Source of the DNA: Rhodococcus sp. HNM0569
GTDB lineage: Bacteria > Actinomycetota > Actinomycetes > Mycobacteriales > Mycobacteriaceae
Direction: 5' to 3'
Length of the DNA: 64,000 nt
NCBI RefSeq assembly: GCF_012726205.1
Contig: NZ_JAASAE010000007.1
Span: 38,444-102,443 of the forward strand
The position numbers and the translations under genes are program-made. This document shows positions 47,679-55,983 of this stretch, one piece after another. Each line of letters starts with the position of its first letter. Position 1 is the first letter of the stretch. The notes beneath the pieces are model-generated. The model did not search any database. It was not told the DNA's origin and was given only the letters and a program-made list of their open reading frames with translations.

Positions 47679-47755
47679 TCGGCTCGCCGAGCGGGCGGTT
47701 TCAAGAGCATCACGCGAGTAGAAATCTGCGAAACCGCCCGCTCGCTGTCGATGCT
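47679..47755. repeat. Left 77-bp direct repeat with internal inverted repeat
   Basis: This 77-bp block recurs at 55984-56060 with one mismatch (T47746 versus C56051). It contains a 15-bp inverted repeat, CGAGCGGGCGGTTTC (47688-47702) and its complement (47730-47744), around a 27-nt loop that is also identical in both copies. It begins 24 bp after the arsI stop. It may have been the terminator between two convergent genes that became the boundary of an insertion. Confidence 0.95.
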
Positions 47756-48303
47756 TGCCCACCATTCAGGCGATGCACGGAATTGCGACCCTCGTACGGG
47801 AACACCGCGACCGTTCCGCGGCCGACTTCGTAGGGATCCCTCACATATTCTCGTGGTGGGATCCGCATCAAACCGATCGAGTAATGGTGCCATCGAGGCC
47901 GGTCTCGGCTCGACTCTCGATCCAATTGGACGATCCAGTCAAAACGGATATATCAACCGGGATCAGATCTCAGTTGCGGGCGCCCGCTCGCACCCCTTCT
48001 ACCGCCTTGGAAGTCGAGGGTCAAAATATGAAATTGTGGCGCACGTCACCGCCCCCGGCGTTGCGCTGGCAATAAGGTTGCATATAGCGTTTCTTCGCTT
48101 CAGTCGAATGAGCTGAACTAACGGGCAATGAACCGGGGGGTTCGATAAATACGCTGCAGCAGCGTCGCCTTAACAAGGCCAACATCTCGACGCGCATACG
48201 GTCGCCTGATCGCAGATTCAACCAGATCAAACGACACAAGCTGCCTGCCATGGCTCGCGCATTCACGACTGGAAATAGCAAGCAATCTCGAATCATATGA
48301 ACA
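47756..48303 (+). other. Island leader: 548 bp without a supported gene
   Basis: No convincing coding region is present on either strand. A possible promoter is TTGCGC (48061-48066) with TATAGC at about 48083, some 215 bp ahead of the first gene. Further on, GAACCGGGGGGTTC (48130-48143) and ACGCTGCAGCAGCGT (48151-48165) are small palindromes that could form RNA hairpins. The stretch resembles a long 5' leader; base composition differs from the flanks. Confidence 0.4.
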
Positions 48304-49026
48304 ATGGGGGGAAATGTGTTCAACATCCGGCTATACGACGCGGAAACCCGGGCATACGCCGTCGATCTGCTCAAAAACGATGGCGTGATTGTCGCGCCCA
48401 GCGTGACAAATTACGGAGTGTTCTGCTCCGCAACGAGCGCTACGGCAATCGCGCGCATTTTCGAGATGAAGGAACGGACAAAATTCGGGCCTCTTACATT
48501 GGGAATCGGCGATCCCGGCGAAGCTCGAACCTATGCTGAAATTCCTCCGGAATTCTCCGATCAAACCATCTCCGAACTCCTGCTTGGGATGACGACCACC
48601 GTCTTCTTCAAGGCGCCGGCCGCGCACAAATTCCCTGAGCAGATGACAATGGGGGCTCCCACGGTCGGACTCTTCTGCCACGGAATCAGTCCGATGTTCG
48701 AGATCGGACGCGACTTCGGCCCGATCGCATTGACCTCGTCCAACATTTCAGGGACCGGTGGACCGCAAGTCACCCGCGAACAGGCAATTGACGACCTCGG
48801 TCGCCACGCCGACCTTGTCATCGACGGCGGCCCCATCGTATGGGATGACGCATCGGGTCCGTTCCAGAGCAATACAGTCGTGGACTTCTCCTTCGATCCA
48901 CCACATCTGGTACGTCCGGGTCGCTTTGCGACAAGTCGTCTACAGTCTATGTTCCCAACCCTGGTCACCGATCCGAGTGCCTACAAGAACGTGCTGACCC
49001 AACGCATGGGCGAGGTGCAGCTGTGA
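48304..49026 (+). CDS. Stand-alone YrdC/Sua5-like protein (island gene 1)
   Basis: A 240-residue protein with the YrdC fold signature: IVAPSVTNYGVFCSA (about residues 29-43, in place of the usual PTDTVYGL), AIARIFEMKERTKFGPLTL (about 48-66, the KxR and PL motifs) and ALTSSNISGTGG near residue 145. YrdC domains make threonylcarbamoyl-AMP from threonine, bicarbonate and ATP, or carbamoyl-AMP in HypF and TobZ. A genuine housekeeping TsaC should exist elsewhere, so this copy is probably specialised within the cassette. ATG 48304 or, with the GGGGGG just upstream, GTG 48316 may be the start. Confidence 0.75.
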   Translation: MGGNVFNIRLYDAETRAYAVDLLKNDGVIVAPSVTNYGVFCSATSATAIARIFEMKERTKFGPLTLGIGDPGEARTYAEIPPEFSDQTISELLLGMTTTVFFKAPAAHKFPEQMTMGAPTVGLFCHGISPMFEIGRDFGPIALTSSNISGTGGPQVTREQAIDDLGRHADLVIDGGPIVWDDASGPFQSNTVVDFSFDPPHLVRPGRFATSRLQSMFPTLVTDPSAYKNVLTQRMGEVQL

Positions 49027-49066
49027 TGGTGCTGCAACTCCTGCCACACGCTATGCGGGCGATGTG

Positions 49067-50209
49067 ATGGAGGCACGGATTCTGCTCGTTGGTATGGGTG
49101 CCGACATCGGTTCTAATCTCCTATATCTGTCGGCCACCGCGGGTGCCGATCACCCGATCACTGATGTCCTCACCAATCCCATCGACACCGATGACGGCCG
49201 AACACTCGTCGGAAACTCACTGCAGGAACTGGTTGCGCGCCTCGTACTCTCCAATCCACAGCTGATCGGCCGAGTCGTTACCGACCCGAGTAAATCGACG
49301 ATCCAGATCGACAGCGCGATTTTCCGGATCCACTTTCAAGCTTTCGAGGACGACCTGGAGCAGCTCGGTCACTTCGATCTCGCGATTCTTGCGACCAGCC
49401 GCCGACACGTCCGGTCACAAGAACACCTCGCAAGACTCGAGGCAATCGCCGACATCGTGGTGGGCGTTGCCGAGAACGCGAACCTTCCAGCCTTGTATCC
49501 ATCCTTGCTCACCGCAGACCCAAAGCACTTCCAGCTCGCCCGTGCAACCACCGAGCGCCTACCGACAGGCAGCTACGCGATGGGAAGCTGCCAATGCGTG
49601 GGCTGGACGACCGGGCTGCGAGTCCTCGCAGACTACTGCTCATCACGCGGGATGCCGGTCACCGACGTCTTGGTGCACAGCGAGGTCGACATCGTGCATC
49701 CCGACACAGCGTCATCGAGCTTCGGCACCAAACGAGTCGGCTCGCGTACCGAGGACGCTCGTGACAACTTGCGGCCCGGCACCTCGCAAGTGGCGGACTC
49801 GATGGGGCGATTCGCTCCCGCAACGTCGTACAACGCCGTCTCCCTTCGTGTGTTGACCCAGCCCCCGGGCTACCAGGTACAGCGGTTCTTCGTCCGTCAC
49901 CCCGACGTCGATCGGGCAGGTATCGAACAGGCCGCTCGTGCACTGGCCGACCGGGAACCGGCGCTATTGCACGTTTCTGACTCGCCGATCGGATCACGAG
50001 CCTATTCGTCGCTGCACACCTCGACAGTGCTAGTGGCGACAAAACACCATATGCGCGTACAGCAACTCGGCGACATCAGCGAAGTCGTGCTACAGGGGTT
50101 TGTGCACAACACACGCGGATACTGCGCAGCCATTCTCGATGCTATCGACCGAGTGCTCGGCGGTGACAACGTCACTGTAATCGATTCACATCTCAACGGG
50201 GGATCATGA
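49067..50209 (+). CDS. Divergent GAPDH-fold dehydrogenase (island gene 2)
   Basis: A 380-residue protein (GTG at 49064 would add one residue) with the layout of glyceraldehyde-3-phosphate dehydrogenase: an N-terminal VGMGADIGSNLL for NAD(P) binding, the catalytic-loop equivalent GSCQCVGWTTGLRVLADY with C175 (or C177), H204 in VLVHSEVD, NLRPGTSQVADSMGRFAP (like the NIIPSSTGAA segment) and SLRVLTQPPGYQ (like RVPTPNVS), ending with TRGYCAAILDAI (like TGYSNKVLDLI). Identity to true GAPDH is low, so it likely acts on another aldehyde or acyl substrate. It overlaps the next gene (ATGA). Confidence 0.7.
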   Translation: MEARILLVGMGADIGSNLLYLSATAGADHPITDVLTNPIDTDDGRTLVGNSLQELVARLVLSNPQLIGRVVTDPSKSTIQIDSAIFRIHFQAFEDDLEQLGHFDLAILATSRRHVRSQEHLARLEAIADIVVGVAENANLPALYPSLLTADPKHFQLARATTERLPTGSYAMGSCQCVGWTTGLRVLADYCSSRGMPVTDVLVHSEVDIVHPDTASSSFGTKRVGSRTEDARDNLRPGTSQVADSMGRFAPATSYNAVSLRVLTQPPGYQVQRFFVRHPDVDRAGIEQAARALADREPALLHVSDSPIGSRAYSSLHTSTVLVATKHHMRVQQLGDISEVVLQGFVHNTRGYCAAILDAIDRVLGGDNVTVIDSHLNGGS

Positions 50210-51399
50210 CTATTCAGATCGAACCGCTCTTCGAAGAGCGATTTCGCGGGCTCGTAGTAATCGCACCGGAAGTTCCGCTGGTCGGCGCCGTCGTCAGCTC
50301 GGTCGAGGAATCGATCGGGAACAACAATTGTGTCCTGTTCACTTCACGCCTTGACTTCGCCCTCGTCAACCGAATTCTGGATTCCCAGTCCATCGGCGCA
50401 GTGATCGTGCACGAAGAGGACTTCGCCGATCACGCCCGGAAGATGCTGCACGAAGCCGGCATCGGGCTCGTTGTACACGCCGATGCCGAAGCAATCGGCA
50501 ATGGCGCGGGCCGGTGCCTCATCGACTCCAGCGGTTTGACCGTTGTCGAAGATGGTGTACCGATCAGTGCTATCTGCTCCGTGATGAATGATCGAAATCT
50601 GCAATCGTATCAGCGGTACGGAATCACATCACTCGGATACTTCAGGTTCAAATTCTGCCTGTTTCAGCTGTTCAGTGAGGAAAGTTCCGCCTACAACAAC
50701 CCAGCACGGATCGAGGAATTCCTCCTCGAACGCCTGGTCGCTGTCGGTCAGCAGCATTGGACATCGATTCGGTGCGTACTCTCGGATCCGACCACCGCCG
50801 AACTGGCCGAGATGGGTGTTGACGTTTCGTCGGAGACAAATCCTGACATGGGCTTGCGAGGCCCGCGGGTCATGGACCGGTGGGTTTCGGAACTGAACGC
50901 CATCCGACGGTTCCAAGAGCAGAGCGATCTCGAAGTCGAAATCTGTGCACCTTTCGTGTCGACCGTTGAAGAATACCGGGATTTCGTTGCGCTGGTCGAC
51001 GAGGCAGGAATTGATCTGGAACAGGTGGGTCTCGGCTTCACGTTGGAGGTTCCGGCGATCGCTGACTGCCTTGACGGGCTGTTCGGCAGTTCCCGAGTCG
51101 ATTTCCTGGGTATCGGCACATCGGACCTCTTCGCTTTGTACAACGGGGTGGATCGCAACAACTCCGCGCTGAAGGTGACCCCCAACAGCCCGGCCAACAT
51201 CAGACTGCTTCGACGGATTGTCGACCAGGCCGCGATTCACCGAGTCCGTATGTTCGTCTGCGGAGATGTCCGCCGTGACGAGACTCTGATGACTGAGCTG
51301 ATCCAGGCCGGTGTCACCGAGCTGATCTCCTCTGCCCGTGCGGAGGAACTCATGTCTGTGACCCGCCTGTCTGCATCCAAAGCTCCGAACTGGAACTGA
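50206..51399 (+). CDS. Stand-alone PEP-utilizing enzyme, enzyme I-like (island gene 3)
   Basis: A 397-residue protein made of a phosphohistidine swivel domain (about residues 60-115, His76 in DFADHARKM) and a PEP/pyruvate TIM barrel (about 130-385). Aligned by eye with PTS enzyme I, the PEP-site residues are kept: R147, R189, R218 (NPDMGLRG), E281 (LEVPA), D307 (GTSDL, Asn changed to Ser306), R317 (VDRNN) and C352 (VCGD). The HPr-binding helical domain of enzyme I and the ATP-grasp domain of PEP synthase are both absent, so its phosphate donor and acceptor are unknown. Confidence 0.78.
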   Translation: MTIQIEPLFEERFRGLVVIAPEVPLVGAVVSSVEESIGNNNCVLFTSRLDFALVNRILDSQSIGAVIVHEEDFADHARKMLHEAGIGLVVHADAEAIGNGAGRCLIDSSGLTVVEDGVPISAICSVMNDRNLQSYQRYGITSLGYFRFKFCLFQLFSEESSAYNNPARIEEFLLERLVAVGQQHWTSIRCVLSDPTTAELAEMGVDVSSETNPDMGLRGPRVMDRWVSELNAIRRFQEQSDLEVEICAPFVSTVEEYRDFVALVDEAGIDLEQVGLGFTLEVPAIADCLDGLFGSSRVDFLGIGTSDLFALYNGVDRNNSALKVTPNSPANIRLLRRIVDQAAIHRVRMFVCGDVRRDETLMTELIQAGVTELISSARAEELMSVTRLSASKAPNWN

Positions 51400-51430
51400 C
51401 CTATTGATAGATGAATGAAGGAGTTGTTGG

Positions 51431-51937
51431 GTGAGTAAAACTATTGATGTCCGAATCGGGTCGGATTCGGGACGGTTTGTCATGGAGGGGGTACATCTCA
51501 GTGGTGCTCTTGGCGCGGGTGGAGACGATGTTTCCCCTCGCTTGACCTGGTCTGCTCCCCATGGTGTAGACGTTGCCTCCTATGCGGTAACTGTGTACGA
51601 CCCTGATGCTCCGACCGGTTCGGGGTTCTGGCACTGGGGAATCTTCGATGTTCCTGCCGATTGCACGGAGCTGGCGCAGAACGCCGGAGCCACCGGGTCG
51701 AGTGCGAAGCCTGCCGGGGCCAAGGAGGTCCGCAACGATGCGGGATTCCTGGGCTATGTCGGTGCCGCGCCTCCGCCCGGACACGGTCCTCACCGGTACT
51801 ACTTTCGCGTGCATGCTCTCGATGTGCCTGCGCTCGAACTGTCGGCGGATGCCAGTCCCGCGTTTCTCGGCTTCAGCATCTGGCTGCACGAAGTGGCGCG
51901 GGGCGAGTCGATGGTGACCTACGAGGCCACCGCGTGA
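51431..51937 (+). CDS. YbhB/YbcL-type PEBP protein (island gene 4)
   Basis: A 168-residue phosphatidylethanolamine-binding (Raf kinase inhibitor-like) protein of the bacterial YbhB type. The anion-binding pocket motifs are YDPDAPTGSGFWHWGIFD (about residues 56-73) and GPHRYYFRVHALD (about 117-129). These proteins bind phosphate-bearing or similar small ligands; no enzyme activity is established. The GTG start follows AAGGAG eight bases upstream. It overlaps the MFS gene by 4 bp (GTGA), so it belongs to the cassette operon and may bind or process an intermediate. Confidence 0.85.
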   Translation: MSKTIDVRIGSDSGRFVMEGVHLSGALGAGGDDVSPRLTWSAPHGVDVASYAVTVYDPDAPTGSGFWHWGIFDVPADCTELAQNAGATGSSAKPAGAKEVRNDAGFLGYVGAAPPPGHGPHRYYFRVHALDVPALELSADASPAFLGFSIWLHEVARGESMVTYEATA

Positions 51938-53109
51938 ACGCCGACCTCTCGATAGGGCGCACCGTTGCGCCCGTTCCGACGTCGGTCAGGCCCGTCGCGG
52001 GCTTTTGCGTGCTCCTCGCTGTCGCAGCCACGCTCGCTACTGGTCAACTGTTCGGCTACCTTGCGTTTCTTCCTCAGCTGAAGGAGCGTTTCGGCGACGA
52101 AGCCGGACTCGGAATGCCGCTGTTCGCAGGCGGATATGCGCTGGGGATGATCGTGTTGGGCTCGCTGGCGGGAAGACTGGGCGCCCGCCAGGTACTCGTC
52201 GCAAGTTTGGCCCTCGGTGGTCTACTCAGTATCGTCACCGCCTGCGCGCCAGATATCTCGCTCCTCTTGGGACTGCGATTTGCCGAGGGTCTGGTATTGG
52301 GCGGCTTCCCGCCGGCAGCATTCGTGGCCTCGGTCCAGCGGGTCCCCAAGGAGAAGATCCTATTCGCTAACTCGGCCATGGCATTCGGGCTGCTCGGTTC
52401 GGCCGGCGTCGCCGGTCTGGCCTCCCACGGCCTCGCCTCAACTGTCGGATGGCGTACCGGCGTTGTGGTCTACGGCGCGTTGCTGTTGGGCGCGGCTGGG
52501 ATCGGCTTCCTTCAGTCCGGGATCGCGGCTGGACAACGGGGCCCTGTCCATCCATATCGACTCGTCGCAATTGAGCTGACCGGTTCGGAAGTGGCATTCA
52601 GCGCAGGATGCGGTGCCTTGACCATGGCGACGTTCGTCACCGCGAACGGACTCGCTCAGCAGAGCCCGCACTCGATAGCGTCACTGGTGGTCGTGTTGAC
52701 GATTGTTCTCACCTTGCTTGCACTGGCGAAACACATCGTTCGGCGCCCGGCCGACCTTCGCAGAACGTTAGGCTTGGTGCTCACGCTCAGCGGTGCCGTA
52801 GTGGTGCTGTTCGCTGATAGTCACGTGCTCGCTGCACTCTCGCTGGCGACGATCGGAGCGACCCTGACAGTTCCTGCGTCGATCCAGCAGGTTGTCGTCG
52901 GCGCACGAAGGGCGGTTCCGGTAGCCGTGGCTGTCTTCACCTGTTCGCTTTTCGTCGGCGGTGCTCTGGCCGGCTTGGTCGTCACCGGCCTGGTCGACTT
53001 CGAAATTTCCACATTGGCCCTACTGCTCGTGTTCGGGCTGGCTTGTGCTGAAATCGCGGCGCTGATTCGTCGAAGCAGAACCGAGCGGGCCACGAGAGGA
53101 ACCATCTGA
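51934..53109 (+). CDS. MFS transporter (island gene 5)
   Basis: A 391-residue major facilitator with about 12 helices; LAGRLGARQVLVASLALGGL carries the helix 2-3 loop motif in a shortened form (about residues 68-87). The GTG start overlaps the PEBP gene stop, and only one base separates its TGA from the aldehyde dehydrogenase ATG. It resembles CynX/aromatic-acid-like permeases in size. Within the cassette it most simply exports the product or imports a precursor; direction is not visible in the sequence. Confidence 0.8.
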   Translation: MNADLSIGRTVAPVPTSVRPVAGFCVLLAVAATLATGQLFGYLAFLPQLKERFGDEAGLGMPLFAGGYALGMIVLGSLAGRLGARQVLVASLALGGLLSIVTACAPDISLLLGLRFAEGLVLGGFPPAAFVASVQRVPKEKILFANSAMAFGLLGSAGVAGLASHGLASTVGWRTGVVVYGALLLGAAGIGFLQSGIAAGQRGPVHPYRLVAIELTGSEVAFSAGCGALTMATFVTANGLAQQSPHSIASLVVVLTIVLTLLALAKHIVRRPADLRRTLGLVLTLSGAVVVLFADSHVLAALSLATIGATLTVPASIQQVVVGARRAVPVAVAVFTCSLFVGGALAGLVVTGLVDFEISTLALLLVFGLACAEIAALIRRSRTERATRGTI

Positions 53110-53110
53110 G

Positions 53111-54598
53111 ATGACCGACTACGAGCAGCGGGCACCTGGATGTTTCATCGATGGCAAACGGGTCCATGGGACTGGTCCGGGCGTCGTCGTCCGCAGTCCC
53201 TGGAGCGGTGAGGATCTACTCACTCTGTCCAGTGCGAGCCGTGAGGATGTCTCCCAGGCTGTGGCGGTGGCACAAACTGTCTTCACAGCGTGGCAGGCGA
53301 CGACCGCGGGTGAGCGCGCCGAGCACCTGATGAACTTCGCCGCACTGCTCGATGAGCATGCGGACGAACTGGCGGAGCTACAGGTTCGCGAGAACGGCAA
53401 ACTTCTCAAAGAGATGGCCGGTCAGGCAAAGCTATTCGGCGATCACCTGCGCTATTACGCCAGCTTGCTCCGTATGCCATGCGGATACGTTGTTGAGCCG
53501 CCTATCGGTGGAATGCGAGTCCACACCGAGCGGGTACCGCTCGGCGTGGTCGCTGCGATCACACCCTGGAACTCACCGTTGAATCTGCTGCTCTGGAAGC
53601 TCGGGCCCGCGCTCGCAGTCGGCAACGTGGTCGTGATCAAGCCGTCCGAGATCACACCCCTGTCGACTCTGCGACTCGCTGAACTGGCCACGCAGGCCGG
53701 TCTGCCGCCGGGCGTCGTCAATGTGGTGACCGGCGCCGCCGGGCCTGGCCAGTATCTGGTCGAGAACCGTGCGGTGGCCAAGGTGGCATTCACTGGATCG
53801 TCGGCTGCGGGCGAGCAGATCGCGCGCGCGGCCGCGATCGGGCTTCGGCGCGTATCACTGGAACTCGGCGGAAAGAGTGCCAACGTGGTCTTCGCCGACG
53901 CCGACCACGAGCAAGCAATCCGCGGCACATTGGCCGGAATATTCGGTGCATCAGGTCAGACCTGCATGGCGGGCTCGCGAATACTTGTAGAGTCTCGTGC
54001 CCTTCCCGTCTTTCTCGAACGACTCGTCGAGACCGCAGACAGGATGCGCGTGGGCGATCCGTTCGACGACACCACTGATATGGGACCGATCGCCAGTGCA
54101 GCGCAGCTGAGCAAGATCGAGACGATGGTCGACGCCGCAGTGGCAGCAGGAGCGACGTTGCGAGCGGGAGGATGTCGCGCACAGGTCGAGCAGTTCCCGA
54201 ACGGTTTGTACTACCGTCCGACAGTGTTGTCGGACGTAACACCCGACATGCCGATCTTCCAGGAGGAGGTATTCGGACCTGTAGCGTGTGTCATGCCCTT
54301 CGATGACGAGGACGAGGCTATCTCGCTCGCGAACGACACCCGCTTTGGTCTTGCTGCGGGAGTCTGGACCTCGGATCGTGCTCGCTCGGACCGCATGGCG
54401 AGCCAACTCCGGGCGGGGACGGTGTGGGTGAACAACTACCGTAAAGTCGCCTACAACGTGCCATTCGGCGGCATCGGAATGAGCGGGGTCGGTCGGGAGA
54501 ACGGCTATCAATGCCTCGACTCCTACACCGAGACCAAATCGGTCTGGGTCGACCAAGGACTCGGTATCCGCGACCCGTTCAACCCCCGAGCACGATAA
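53111..54598 (+). CDS. NAD(P)-dependent aldehyde dehydrogenase (island gene 6)
   Basis: A 495-residue aldehyde dehydrogenase of the large ALDH superfamily with complete catalytic residues: N154 (TPWNSP), K177 (VIKPSE), E251 (LELGGKS) and C285 (GQTCMAG); EEVFGPVACVM and NNYRKVAYNVPFGG follow. It oxidises an aldehyde to a carboxylate with NAD(P)+. Residues after strand 2 that choose NAD or NADP are not decisive. It starts one base after the MFS gene and is followed after 19 bp by the aminotransferase. Confidence 0.92.
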   Translation: MTDYEQRAPGCFIDGKRVHGTGPGVVVRSPWSGEDLLTLSSASREDVSQAVAVAQTVFTAWQATTAGERAEHLMNFAALLDEHADELAELQVRENGKLLKEMAGQAKLFGDHLRYYASLLRMPCGYVVEPPIGGMRVHTERVPLGVVAAITPWNSPLNLLLWKLGPALAVGNVVVIKPSEITPLSTLRLAELATQAGLPPGVVNVVTGAAGPGQYLVENRAVAKVAFTGSSAAGEQIARAAAIGLRRVSLELGGKSANVVFADADHEQAIRGTLAGIFGASGQTCMAGSRILVESRALPVFLERLVETADRMRVGDPFDDTTDMGPIASAAQLSKIETMVDAAVAAGATLRAGGCRAQVEQFPNGLYYRPTVLSDVTPDMPIFQEEVFGPVACVMPFDDEDEAISLANDTRFGLAAGVWTSDRARSDRMASQLRAGTVWVNNYRKVAYNVPFGGIGMSGVGRENGYQCLDSYTETKSVWVDQGLGIRDPFNPRAR

Positions 54599-54617
54599 CG
54601 ATAAGGTTCTTCAGCAG

Positions 54618-55793
54618 ATGATCAGCAGTAGAATTCGCACGATCCAGCCGTCAGCGACCCTAACCGTCGACGCCCGTGCAAAAGCCATGCGCGAAGCGGG
54701 CATCGATGTCGTCAGCTTCGCAGCCGGAGAACCAGACTTCGACACACCCACAAACGTCGTCGAGGCCGCAATTCGTGCAGCGTCTGAGAGCCGGATACAG
54801 AAGTACAGCCCCGCTGCTGGCCTGCCGGAGCTGCGGTCCGCGGTGGCCGCCGACAGCAACGCCACTGTGGGCAACCATTTGATCGGCGCAGACAACGTGC
54901 TCATCGCGAACGGTGCGAAGCAGGCGATCTTCTCCGCCCTCGCGGGCATAGTAGAGACCGGCGATGAGGTCCTCCTGCCAGCGCCGTATTGGACCACCTA
55001 CCCAGAGCTGATCGGGTTCTTCGGCGGGTCCGCCGTACCGGTCAGTTCGAGCGCGACGCCCGGCAACCTGCCATCTGTAGCCGACCTCGAAGGCGTTGTC
55101 ACCGACCGGACAAAGGCAATCGTGTGGTGTTCGCCGTCCAACCCGTCCGGTGCGGTCGCTGATGCCGAGCACACGCGTGAGGTGTTCGATTGGGCTAAAG
55201 AGCGTGAAATGTGGATCCTGTCCGACGAGATCTATCGGAAGCTCTACTACGGGACTGGCACGATCCCGACGATGCGTGCTCTCGGCTGCCCTGGCTATTC
55301 GAGGCTAGTTGTCGTGGACGGCGTATCGAAAACCTATTCGATGACTGGCTGGCGAGTGGGTTGGCTGCTCGCTGACGAAGAATTCATCCGAGGTGCTGCG
55401 CGTCTGCAAAGCCACATGGCCTCGAATGTCAGCAATGTGGCCCAGGCGGCGGCAACCGCAGCTCTCCAAGGCCCGCAAGACGCCGCGAAGGACATGCTGG
55501 AGTCGTTCCGGCATCGACGTGCCCTGATAACGGAAGTCCTGCAGTCGATTCCCGGAATCCGCCTTACCGAGCCCGACGGCGCATTCTATGTGTTCCCCGA
55601 TGTGCGTGATGCAGCCCAACGGTGTGGTGCAGCTTCCACCCAGGACCTCGCGATGCGCCTAGTGGATGAGGCGCGGGTCGCGGTCGTTCCAGGCGAGGCC
55701 TTCGGATTCTCCGGTCATCTTCGCTTGAGCTATGCCCTAGCTGACAACCAACTCGACGCGGGGTTGCGTCGGATCGTCAAAGCGCTGACATGA
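54618..55793 (+). CDS. PLP-dependent class I aminotransferase (island gene 7)
   Basis: A 391-residue fold-type I aminotransferase of the aspartate-aminotransferase Ib group. N175 (SPSNPSG), D203 and Y206 (SDEIY), the PLP-binding K238 (GVSKTYSMTGWRVGW) and R246 are all in place, and the C-terminal Arg for substrate carboxylate binding is in HLRLSYA. It transfers an amino group between an amino acid and a 2-oxo acid. It is the last gene of the cassette; 190 bp without a gene separate it from the right repeat. Confidence 0.92.
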   Translation: MISSRIRTIQPSATLTVDARAKAMREAGIDVVSFAAGEPDFDTPTNVVEAAIRAASESRIQKYSPAAGLPELRSAVAADSNATVGNHLIGADNVLIANGAKQAIFSALAGIVETGDEVLLPAPYWTTYPELIGFFGGSAVPVSSSATPGNLPSVADLEGVVTDRTKAIVWCSPSNPSGAVADAEHTREVFDWAKEREMWILSDEIYRKLYYGTGTIPTMRALGCPGYSRLVVVDGVSKTYSMTGWRVGWLLADEEFIRGAARLQSHMASNVSNVAQAAATAALQGPQDAAKDMLESFRHRRALITEVLQSIPGIRLTEPDGAFYVFPDVRDAAQRCGAASTQDLAMRLVDEARVAVVPGEAFGFSGHLRLSYALADNQLDAGLRRIVKALT

Positions 55794-55983
55794 CAGCTTG
55801 CAAGCGGAGCGAAGGTAGCTTGTGTCCTAACCACGCCATTTCGTGTGTGTTGGTTCCTGGTCACGCGTGAGCGCACTGCCCGGTCCGGCGTTGAGACACA
55901 TGAGCAGCTACTACCGACTCCGCACATCAACAGCGCTGATCGGCTTCGTCGCGATCAGGTTCTCGGTAAGGACGTAGGACAAT

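Noticed and set aside
47751..48116. Possible small proteins in the island leader on either strand
   Set aside because: No ribosome site, no family pattern, and reverse-strand frames end in the repeat hairpin.
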